From Candidatus Nealsonbacteria bacterium RIFCSPLOWO2_01_FULL_38_120 (GTDB lineage Bacteria; Patescibacteriota; Minisyncoccia; Minisyncoccales; GWA2-38-27), in contig MHMF01000042.1 in the NCBI GenBank assembly GCA_001821475.1, positions 1 to 15,223 on the forward strand: a DNA stretch of 15,223 nucleotides, given 5' to 3'. Below, in pieces: positions 6,230 through 12,388 of this stretch. Each line of letters begins with the position of its first letter. The first letter of the stretch is position 1. The notes under the pieces were generated by a model. The model was not told the origin of the DNA and did not search any database. It saw only the letters and a list, made by a program, of their open reading frames with translations. The position numbers and the translations under genes are program-made.

Positions 6230-7162
6230 ATGGCGAGAGAAATTTATGATTTAATTATTATCGGGGCGGGGCCGGCCGGGATGACAGCCGGGATTTATGC
6301 TGGCCGCTTGAATTTAAAGACGCTTTTGATAGCTAAGAATTTTGGCGGTCAGATGGCGAAAAAAGCGGTTATGATTGAAAATTATCCCGGAGTTGGGGCG
6401 ATTTATGGAACGGAATTGGTCTCGTTAATGGAAAAACAATTGAAATCGCGCAAGATTAAAATAGAAACGGATGAGGTTTTGAAAATAAAAAAACAGGGAG
6501 AAATTTTTTCCACTGAAACAAAAAATAAAAATGTTTTTAATTCAAAGGCGATAATTGTCGCGACAGGATTGGTTTCAAGATTATTAAATGTTCCAGGCGA
6601 AAAAGAATTTTTAGGCAGGGGAGTGAGTTATTGCTCTTTGTGCGACGGACCTGTTTTTCAGGGAAAGAATGTCGCGGTGGTCGGGGGAGGAAATGCTGGT
6701 TTTGAAACCGCTATTTTTCTTTCAAAGATTGCCAAGAAAATATATATTTTAGAATACGGGCAAAAATCAAAAGCGTTTGGCGCAAATTTAGAAATAGCGA
6801 AAAAAGCCGAGAATATTGAAATAATAACAAACGCGGAAGTGAAAGAAATTAAAGGCAAGAAATTCGTTGATTCGCTTATTTACGAGGATAAAAAAAATAA
6901 AGAGATTAAAAATTTGGCGGTTGAGGGGGTTTTTGTGGAGATTGGCTATCAGCCGGAGACGTCTTTTATTGAAGATATGGTTGATTTGAACGATAAAGGC
7001 GCGGCATTGGTTGATTTTGAAAGTTGTCAAACGAAAACAGCGGGGCTTTTTGTTGCCGGCGATCTAAATGCGGGAAAATTTAAACAGATTGTAATTGCCT
7101 GCGGAGAAGGAGCGAAAACTACGCTATATGCGTTTGAGTATATTCAACATCTCAAAATATGA
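6230..7162 (+). CDS. trxB: Thioredoxin reductase-like flavoprotein, AhpF-like
   Basis: This 310-residue FAD enzyme passes electrons from NAD(P)H to a thioredoxin-fold partner. It has the FAD motif GAGPAG (12-17), the redox pair CSLC (135-138, usual CATC), the second nucleotide motif GGGNAG (152-157), and the FAD-binding AGDLN (276-280) with KQIVIACGEGAK (285-296). Where E. coli TrxB has the HRR residues that hold the NADPH 2'-phosphate, this protein has ILEYGQKSKAFG (173-184). That resembles the LEF...K segment of AhpF, which uses NADH; the GGGN and KQI..A.GEGAK forms are also AhpF-like. The N-terminal double thioredoxin domain of AhpF is absent. The stop overlaps the enolase start as ATGA, so the two are probably co-translated. 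Likely partners are the CPYC proteins at 10154 and 10890. Confidence 0.9.
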   Translation: MAREIYDLIIIGAGPAGMTAGIYAGRLNLKTLLIAKNFGGQMAKKAVMIENYPGVGAIYGTELVSLMEKQLKSRKIKIETDEVLKIKKQGEIFSTETKNKNVFNSKAIIVATGLVSRLLNVPGEKEFLGRGVSYCSLCDGPVFQGKNVAVVGGGNAGFETAIFLSKIAKKIYILEYGQKSKAFGANLEIAKKAENIEIITNAEVKEIKGKKFVDSLIYEDKKNKEIKNLAVEGVFVEIGYQPETSFIEDMVDLNDKGAALVDFESCQTKTAGLFVAGDLNAGKFKQIVIACGEGAKTTLYAFEYIQHLKI

Positions 7163-8424
7163 TAAAAGATATTAAGGCTAGAAAAATATTAGATTCAAGG
7201 GGAAATCATACGGTTGAGGTAAAATTAGAAACTGATAACGGTTTTTTTGTTGCATCTTGTCCATCTGGCGCTTCAACCGGGAAAAATGAAGCTGTGGCGT
7301 TGCCAGCTGAAAAAGCAATAGAGAATATAAATAAAATAATTGTTCCCCAGCTATTAGGTAAAGACGAAACAAATCAGGAAGAGGTGGATAATTTAATGAT
7401 TGAACTGGACGGGACTGAAAATAAATCAAAATTAGGGGCAAATGCTATTTTGGCTGTTTCAATGGCAATTTGCCGCGCTGGATCCAAAACCAATGGCTTG
7501 CCCTTGTATTGTTATATCAGCCAGCTCAGTGAGAATATCCAATATAAAGGGGGCATCTCCCATTGTAGTTGCAATAGGAGATGCTCCCCAGACATTGATT
7601 GTAAGTTGCCGTCCCCGTGTTTTAATATTATAAACGGCGGGGTTCACGGAAGAAACAATTTGGAAATACAGGAGTTTATGATAATTCCGCAGGGAGAGTC
7701 GTTTGAAAAAAATTTAGAAATAGGAAAAGTCGTTTACAAAAAATTAAAAATAATTTTGAAAAATAAATTTGGTGAAAGGGGGATTGTTATTGCGGACGAA
7801 GGCGGTTTTTCTCCGCCTATTTTTAATGATATAGAAGCATTGGATTTTGTTGTTGAGGCGATAGGGGATTATAATGTAAAAATCGGGCTAGATTGCGCCG
7901 CTTCCCAATTTTTTTTTGATGGGAAATATAAAATTGACAATAAATTATTTGACAGAAATGGCTTGATTGAATTTTACGGCAATATAGTTGGAAAATATCC
8001 AATAATTTCTATTGAAGATCCTTTTGCGGAAGATGACTGTGGGGGATTTAAGTTAATGATGAAAAATTTTGGAGATAAAATAATTATTGTCGGCGATGAT
8101 TTTTTAACAACGAACATAGAAAGAATAAAAAAAGCAAAAGAGGCAGGCGCTTGCAACGGAGCGATTATAAAACCGAATCAAATTGGCACAATAAGCGAAA
8201 CAATAGAAGCCGGTCGATTAATAAAATCATTCGGTTGGAAAGCGGTTATTTCCCACAGATCCGGCGAAACAATGGATGATTTTATTGCTGATTTGGCTGT
8301 CGGCTTTGGCGCTTATTTCATAAAATCAGGAGCGCCAGCGAAAAAAGAAAGAATGGTAAAATATAATAGATTGGTGGAAATAGATAGAGAAATTCAATTA
8401 ATAAATAAAAATGAAAATTATTAA
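7159..8424 (+). CDS. eno: Enolase with an in-frame palindrome-encoded insert
   Basis: Enolase interconverts 2-phosphoglycerate and phosphoenolpyruvate. The 421-residue protein keeps the whole active site: SGAST (36-40), NIINGG (156-161), QEF with the catalytic Glu (about 172), DEGGF (213-217), LDCAAS (244-249), IEDPF (285-289), GDD (312-314), the catalytic Lys of IKPNQIGT (337-344), SHRSGET (365-371) and the Lys of IKSG (388-391). Between LPLYCYISQLS and KLPSPCFNIINGG, where enolases have a short surface loop, there are about 20 additional residues, including four Cys within about 13 residues (136-148) and encoded by a hairpin (7549-7589). Near the metal site AASQFF replaces the common AASEFY. 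Translation starts at the ATGA overlap with trxB. The catalytic set argues that the enzyme is functional despite the insertion. Confidence 0.95.
   Translation: MIKDIKARKILDSRGNHTVEVKLETDNGFFVASCPSGASTGKNEAVALPAEKAIENINKIIVPQLLGKDETNQEEVDNLMIELDGTENKSKLGANAILAVSMAICRAGSKTNGLPLYCYISQLSENIQYKGGISHCSCNRRCSPDIDCKLPSPCFNIINGGVHGRNNLEIQEFMIIPQGESFEKNLEIGKVVYKKLKIILKNKFGERGIVIADEGGFSPPIFNDIEALDFVVEAIGDYNVKIGLDCAASQFFFDGKYKIDNKLFDRNGLIEFYGNIVGKYPIISIEDPFAEDDCGGFKLMMKNFGDKIIIVGDDFLTTNIERIKKAKEAGACNGAIIKPNQIGTISETIEAGRLIKSFGWKAVISHRSGETMDDFIADLAVGFGAYFIKSGAPAKKERMVKYNRLVEIDREIQLINKNENY
7549..7589. repeat. Palindromic element inside eno
   Basis: GGGGGCATCTCCC runs into ATTG (7549-7565) and pairs with CAAT followed by AGGAGATGCTCCCC (7572-7589) around TAGTTG, with one mismatch and one bulge. 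Each arm is itself nearly self-complementary (GGAG-CAT-CTCC type). The extra protein segment it encodes spans about 7537-7599. The complement of 7577-7588 is identical over 12 bases to 14374-14385 in the free hairpin downstream of acs, suggesting one repeat family. Confidence 0.75.
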
Positions 8425-9311
8425 CGGTTCCAAAACAAGTTCATTCGGCGCTCCAGCGAAAATAAATCACGACCATGCTTTGTTTTATGCGGGCAGATTA
8501 TATGAGGGATTGAATAATGAAAAAATGTCAATTATATTGAGAATCAGATATTTTCGCAAAATATAAACAAGATTTTTTGTAAAAGTAGCGAGGCCATGGG
8601 AGAACTTCCCGATAATAGCGTGCATTTGATGGTTACTTCCCCCCCCCTATAATGCTGGCAAAGACTATGATAAAAATTTATCTCTTGAAGAATACAGGGG
8701 ATTATTAAGACGAGTATTTAGAGAAACTTTTATGGTTTTAGTCCCTGGTGGCATGGTTTGTATAAATGTGGCTAATTTAGGTAGAAAGCCATATTTACCA
8801 CTTCACTCTTATGTTATTGAAGACATGATGCTTTGGGTTTTTTAATGCGGGGTGAAATTCTTTGGGATAAAGGAAACAGCGCAAGCCCGTCAACTGCTTG
8901 GGGGTCATACCTAAAAGCAAGCAATCCTGTGTTGTGGGATGTTCACGAGTATGTTCTTGTTTTTTGCAAGGATACTTTCACTCGCTACGGTCAGCAGAAA
9001 AAAAGAGCGCCATAACAAAAGAAGAATTTTTAGAATTTACAAAAAATATTTGGAAATTTTCAACAGAAAGAGCGACAAGAGTAAAACATCCGGATCCATT
9101 TCCTGTTGAATTACCTTATCGCTTGATTCAACTTTATACTTTTGAAAACGATGTTATATTGGATCCGCTTGTAGGAAGTGGCGCTACTTGCATAGCGGCA
9201 TTAAAAACAAATAGAAAATATATTGCCTATGATGTTGATAAAAATTATTGTAATTTAGCGGATCAAAGAATAAAATTATTTTTGCAACAGCAAAAAATAT
9301 TATTTAATTAA
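8411..9311 (+). pseudogene. Frameshifted beta-class N4/N6 DNA methyltransferase
   Basis: Five successive frames spell one methyltransferase of about 300 residues: N-terminal FGAPAKINHDHALFYAGRLYEG (8411 frame), ELPDNSVHLMVTSP with motif IV, YNAGKDYDKNLSLEEYRG, PGGMVCINVANLGR, GEILWDKGNSASPSTAWGSY, VKHPDPFPVELPYRL and DPLVGSGATC (motif I). Motif IV before motif I marks the beta class. Breaks fall at A6 (8520-8525), C9 (8639-8647, inside the TSPPY codons), near 8825-8834, and A7 (8998-9004). Motif I has drifted from DPFxGSGTT to DPLVGSGAT, and LRDVHEY has become LWDVHEY, which supports real decay. The reading begins inside the end of eno (14-base overlap), so it was once coupled to it. Its specificity is unknown; no restriction enzyme is visible. 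Confidence 0.88.
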
Positions 9312-9317
9312 TATAAT

Positions 9318-9347
9318 AAAATTATGGCAAAATTATGGCAAAATTAT
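9318..9347 (+). repeat. Tandem 11-base repeat covering the gpmA start
   Basis: The unit AAAATTATGGC occurs at 9318-9328 and 9329-9339, with a partial third copy at 9340-9347. This duplicates the ATG in a different frame: the first ATG (9324) would read only ten codons before TAA, the second (9335) opens gpmA. It may reduce or complicate initiation. Confidence 0.8.
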
Positions 9348-10012
9348 TTTTATTAAGGCATTTGAAATCGCAGTGGAACGAGGAGGAAAACAGGTTTACG
9401 GGTTGGGTGGATATTCCGCTGGCGGAAGGACAGGAAGAATCAGCGAAAGTCCTTGCTCAGAAAATTTTTCAAAATAAAATAGACGCGATTTATTGTTCAC
9501 GGCTCTTCAGAAATATAGATACAGCGGCAAGGATTTTTGAGCATGACAATAAATATCCGATTTTTATTCATTTGGATCTTGGGAAAATGAAAAAATGGGG
9601 GCATTTCAAAGATATAAGCGAAAACGATCTGCCTGTTTTTGTTTCAGAAAAACTTAACGAAAGATATTACGGGGATTTGCAAGGATTAAATAAAGAAGAG
9701 ATGATAAAAAAATACGGGGAAGAAAAAGTAAGGCAATGGCGGCGGAGTTATGATATGGCGCCGCCGGGCGGAGAGTCCCTGAAAGATGTCGTTAAAAGGG
9801 TTGTTCCTTTTTATAAAAAATATATTGAAAAGGACTTAAAAACCGGGAAGAATATTTTAATCGTGGCAAGCCATAATTCTTTGAGGGCGCTTGTAAAACA
9901 TATTGAAAAAATTTCAGACAATGATATTATTAATTTTGAGATTCATTTTGGAGGCTTGATTGAATACGATTTAGGAAAATCGCTTGAAGTTAAAAATAAA
10001 TGTAATCTTTAA
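9335..10012 (+). CDS. gpmA: 2,3-bisphosphoglycerate-dependent phosphoglycerate mutase
   Basis: This enzyme interconverts 3- and 2-phosphoglycerate through a phosphohistidine. The 225-residue protein has LLRHLKSQWN with the nucleophilic His (about residue 9), NRFTGWVDIPL (19-29), LNERYYGDLQGLNKEE (107-122) with the proton-donor Glu, WRRSYDMAPPGGESL (135-149), and SHNSLRALVKHI (179-190) with the second catalytic His (180). Two motifs deviate: RHLKS for the usual RHGxS, and ASHNSLR for AxHGNSLR, losing a glycine. A longer segment at about 68-104 precedes LNER. The start is the second copy of a tandem duplication. It stands between a dead methyltransferase and a redox pair, with enolase and GAPDH nearby, so lower glycolysis is loosely clustered. 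No pgk or pyk is in the window. Confidence 0.92.
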   Translation: MAKLFLLRHLKSQWNEEENRFTGWVDIPLAEGQEESAKVLAQKIFQNKIDAIYCSRLFRNIDTAARIFEHDNKYPIFIHLDLGKMKKWGHFKDISENDLPVFVSEKLNERYYGDLQGLNKEEMIKKYGEEKVRQWRRSYDMAPPGGESLKDVVKRVVPFYKKYIEKDLKTGKNILIVASHNSLRALVKHIEKISDNDIINFEIHFGGLIEYDLGKSLEVKNKCNL

Positions 10013-10030
10013 AATTATTCCCCTTGCTCA

Positions 10031-10054
10031 CCCCCCCGATGGTCATCGGAGGGG
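10031..10054. repeat. C-rich hairpin downstream of gpmA
   Basis: CCCCCCCGAT (10031-10040) pairs with ATCGGAGGGG (10045-10054) with one C-A mismatch and a four-base loop. It has no T run, so it is at best a rho-dependent or processing stem at the end of gpmA. Confidence 0.55.
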
Positions 10055-10065
10055 GAGGTAATAGT

Positions 10066-10095
10066 TTGGCGGAAAAAATAATTGCGTGTTAATAT
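10066..10095 (+). promoter_or_regulatory. Possible promoter for the thioredoxin-fold/glutaredoxin pair
   Basis: TTGGCG (10066-10071) and TAATAT (10090-10095) are 18 bases apart, about 58 bases before the start at 10154. The match is moderate in an AT-rich region. A better supported element is the AAGGGA ribosome binding site at about 10140-10145. Confidence 0.35.
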
Positions 10096-10153
10096 TAAAA
10101 TTAAAGTCGCTGAAAATATCAATAATTAAAAAATAAAATAAGGGAATAATAAT

Positions 10154-10885
10154 ATGAATAAAAAAACAATTACAATGGCGTTGATAGCGGTCGCTGGCGT
10201 TTTAGTCATTGGAGCGCTTGTTTATTTGAATTATCCCGACAAATCGGGTATTTCTGGGGATAATGCCCAATTCGGCCAACAGATTGCGGAAAAAGCCATA
10301 AATTTTATAAACAATAATATCTTAAGAGGAAACGGCACAGCTTCTTTGGTTGATGTAGGTGAAGAAAACGGATTTTATAAAATAAAATTCAGCTTACAGG
10401 GAAATGAAATGGAGTCGTACATTACAAAAGACGGCAAATTTTTATTCCCGGAAGTTATAAATTTGGAAGAAACAAGCCCTGTGGCGGTTGAGACAGACAC
10501 TACTTTGGGGTCTTTCTCGGTAAACAATGGTGAAATTTGCAAGGAAGGGGACAAACCTGTTGTTTATTTTTTTGGCTCCAAAACATGTCCGTATTGCAAT
10601 TGGGAATATCCAATTTTTAAAACAATTATGGAAAAATTTAAAAAAGAAGTTTTTTTCCGTGACAATATGGATTTACAGGCAGATGAAGACATTTTTAACA
10701 AATACAGCACAGGAGGAATTCCGACAATTGTTTTAGGGTGCAAATATTACAGGGTTGGCTCTGGTGAAACTGGCGGAGAAGAGGCGGAGATTAAAAATAT
10801 TACAGCCCTTACTTGCAAAATCACAGGGAGTAATCCTTCAGATATCTGCGACGAGGTAAAAGATTTAATTAGCCAAATACAATAA
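10154..10885 (+). CDS. Membrane-anchored thioredoxin-fold protein with CPYC
   Basis: The 243-residue protein begins with a Lys-rich start and one transmembrane segment (7-26), so the rest should face outside the membrane. Residues 40-105 form a small domain of unknown role (IAEKAINFINNNIL, then beta-like repeats). Residues 120-225 are thioredoxin-like: VVYFFGSKTCPYCNW with the redox pair Cys145-Cys148, and GGIPTIV with the cis-Pro loop (187-192). Further cysteines at 129, 196, 221 and 232 could form structural disulfides. This suits an exported thiol oxidoreductase or disulfide-handling protein of the DsbA/TlpA type, but the exact family is not recognised. A good ribosome binding site supports the start. 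The glutaredoxin gene follows after four bases, so the two are very likely co-translated and may share a redox pathway. Confidence 0.82.
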   Translation: MNKKTITMALIAVAGVLVIGALVYLNYPDKSGISGDNAQFGQQIAEKAINFINNNILRGNGTASLVDVGEENGFYKIKFSLQGNEMESYITKDGKFLFPEVINLEETSPVAVETDTTLGSFSVNNGEICKEGDKPVVYFFGSKTCPYCNWEYPIFKTIMEKFKKEVFFRDNMDLQADEDIFNKYSTGGIPTIVLGCKYYRVGSGETGGEEAEIKNITALTCKITGSNPSDICDEVKDLISQIQ

Positions 10886-10889
10886 TTTT

Positions 10890-11147
10890 ATGGACGCGAT
10901 AAAAAATAAAAAAAGAGTGAGGGTTTTCTCAACCCCGGTCTGCCCCTACTGCGTTACATTAAAAGAATATCTAAAGAGCTATTCAGTGGAATTTGAAGAT
11001 ATTGATGTTTCGCAAAATAAAGCGGCTTTGGACGAAATGATTGAAAAGTCAGACCAAATGGGAGTGCCGGTTATAGAGATTGGAGAGAAAATAGTCATTG
11101 GATTTGATAAGAGCGTTATCAATGAATTACTTGATATTAAAGAATAA
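10890..11147 (+). CDS. Glutaredoxin / NrdH-like redoxin
   Basis: This 85-residue cytoplasmic redoxin carries electrons to target disulfides. It has the complete small-glutaredoxin layout: VRVFSTPVCPYC with Cys18 and Cys21, the helix that follows, the cis-Pro motif GVPVIEI (58-64), and GFD (71-73) at the glutathione or partner binding edge. CPYC is the classic glutaredoxin motif and is also found in some NrdH proteins. No glutathione synthesis genes are visible, so reduction by the TrxB-like enzyme at 6230 is an inference worth noting. Length and motifs are normal. It lies four bases after the exported thioredoxin-fold gene and is followed by a hairpin-forming spacer before gap. Confidence 0.9.
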   Translation: MDAIKNKKRVRVFSTPVCPYCVTLKEYLKSYSVEFEDIDVSQNKAALDEMIEKSDQMGVPVIEIGEKIVIGFDKSVINELLDIKE

Positions 11148-11151
11148 TATG

Positions 11152-11224
11152 GCTACGAAATACGAATTTAGTACGAATATACGAATATGTTTTCGTATAG
11201 TCGTATATATTTGTAATTCGTAGC
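11152..11224. repeat. Intergenic palindrome between the glutaredoxin gene and gap
   Basis: The whole spacer is an imperfect hairpin built from TACGAA-type units. GCTACGAA (11152-11159) pairs with TTCGTAGC (11217-11224) at the base and ATACGAA (11179-11185) pairs with TTCGTAT (11192-11198) at the tip. It ends six bases before the gap start, so it would place a long stem right at the ribosome binding region. Confidence 0.7.
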
Positions 11225-11230
11225 TAAATT

Positions 11231-12196
11231 ATGATAAAAATTGCGATAAATGGCTTTGGCCGCATAGGCCGCCAAGCATATAAAAAAATTTTAGAGAATC
11301 ATCCCGATTTAGAAATAGTTGCCATAAACGATTTGACGGATAAGGCGACATTAGAACATCTTTTGAAATACGATTCTATTTACAGCAGATATGACGGAAA
11401 AATTGATTGTGTAATTTTGGCGGAAAAAGATCCGGAAAATTTACCTTGGAAAAAAATGGCGGTTGATATTGTTTTGGAATGTACTGGATTATTCACTGAC
11501 TTGAATAGCGCGGAGAAGCATATTAAAGTTGGCTCTAAAAAAGTTATAATTTCAGCGCCCGCAAAAGACGAAGCGATTCCCAGTTATGTTTTAGGGGTTA
11601 ATGAGGAAAAATATAATCCTGAGAAAGACAATATAATTGACATGGGCTCTTGCACAACGAATTGTTTAGCTCCGATGGCGAAAATTTTGAACGATAATTT
11701 TAAGATTACCAAGGGATTTATGACAACTATTCATAGTTATACCAACGACCAAAGAATTTTGGATTTGCCTCACAAAGATTTAAGGCGCGCAAGAGCGGCT
11801 GCTATAAATTTAATTCCAACAAGCACTGGAGCGGCTAAAGCGATCGGAAAAGTTATTCCTGAACTAAAAGGAAAACTTGACGGCATTTCTATAAGAGTGC
11901 CAACTCCGACTGTTTCTTTGTTAGATCTAATCGTTGAAGTAGAAAGATCAACAACTAAAGAAGAAGTGAACAATATTTTTAAGAAAGCGGAAAAAGCCCT
12001 GAAAGGAATTTTCAGGACGGAAGGCGAGCCATTGGTTTCTTCTGATTATGTCGGCGATACCTATTCTTCAATAGTTGATTTGGAAAAGACAATGGTAAAT
12101 GGCAATCTTGTAAAAGTTCTTGGCTGGTATGATAATGAAACAGGATATTCAACCCGCTTAGCCGATTTTGCGGAATTCGTGGGGAAAAAAATGTAG
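11231..12196 (+). CDS. gap: Glyceraldehyde-3-phosphate dehydrogenase, type I
   Basis: GAPDH oxidises glyceraldehyde-3-phosphate to 1,3-bisphosphoglycerate with NAD+. The 321-residue protein has the Rossmann start INGFGRIGR (6-14), AINDL with Asp34 favouring NAD, the catalytic SCTTNC (Cys141, general-base His168 in TTIHSYTNDQ), RRARAAAINLIPTSTGAA (185-202), RVPTPTVSL (222-230), and WYDNETGYS near the C-terminus. It is about 12 residues shorter than usual: the strand-turn after YSRYDG is cut, so the protein passes directly to CVILAEKDPENLPW. The common NASCTTN is GSCTTN here. No clear ribosome binding site is seen, and the start abuts a palindromic spacer. A perfect terminator follows 20 bases after the stop. 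Confidence 0.95.
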   Translation: MIKIAINGFGRIGRQAYKKILENHPDLEIVAINDLTDKATLEHLLKYDSIYSRYDGKIDCVILAEKDPENLPWKKMAVDIVLECTGLFTDLNSAEKHIKVGSKKVIISAPAKDEAIPSYVLGVNEEKYNPEKDNIIDMGSCTTNCLAPMAKILNDNFKITKGFMTTIHSYTNDQRILDLPHKDLRRARAAAINLIPTSTGAAKAIGKVIPELKGKLDGISIRVPTPTVSLLDLIVEVERSTTKEEVNNIFKKAEKALKGIFRTEGEPLVSSDYVGDTYSSIVDLEKTMVNGNLVKVLGWYDNETGYSTRLADFAEFVGKKM

Positions 12197-12216
12197 ATTT
12201 TTCTCAAAAAAAAGAG

Positions 12217-12246
12217 CCCGTTCCGACGGATGTCGGAACGGGTTTT
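12217..12246 (+). terminator. Rho-independent terminator after gap
   Basis: The perfect 11-bp stem CCCGTTCCGAC (12217-12227) with GTCGGAACGGG (12232-12242) has a GGAT loop and TTTT follows. An A run precedes it, so it could also work from the other strand. It separates gap from acs. Confidence 0.88.
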
Positions 12247-12329
12247 GCGTTGCGCGATTGGGTTTTTTCCTGTCTGTCGAGAGATTCCATTCATATTCGT
12301 TGTCGGCGGAGTAGCGATGAATATAAGTA

Positions 12330-12359
12330 TTGCGTTTTCTTCGGAAAATAAGTTATAAT
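12330..12359 (+). promoter_or_regulatory. Promoter for acs
   Basis: TTGCGT (12330-12335) and a perfect TATAAT (12354-12359) are 18 bases apart. The predicted start near 12366 gives a leader of about 23 bases with no Shine-Dalgarno sequence. Between the gap terminator and this site nothing else is recognised. Confidence 0.5.
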
Positions 12360-12388
12360 AAAGATAATAAAAATAAAATATTAAAATC

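Noticed and set aside
8639..8647. Simple phase-variable methyltransferase switched by the C9 run alone
   Set aside because: Correcting that run leaves three other frame breaks and drifted catalytic motifs, so a one-tract on/off switch cannot restore the protein.
10031..10054. Rho-independent terminator after gpmA
   Set aside because: The stem is stable but no T run follows; it is listed only as a hairpin.
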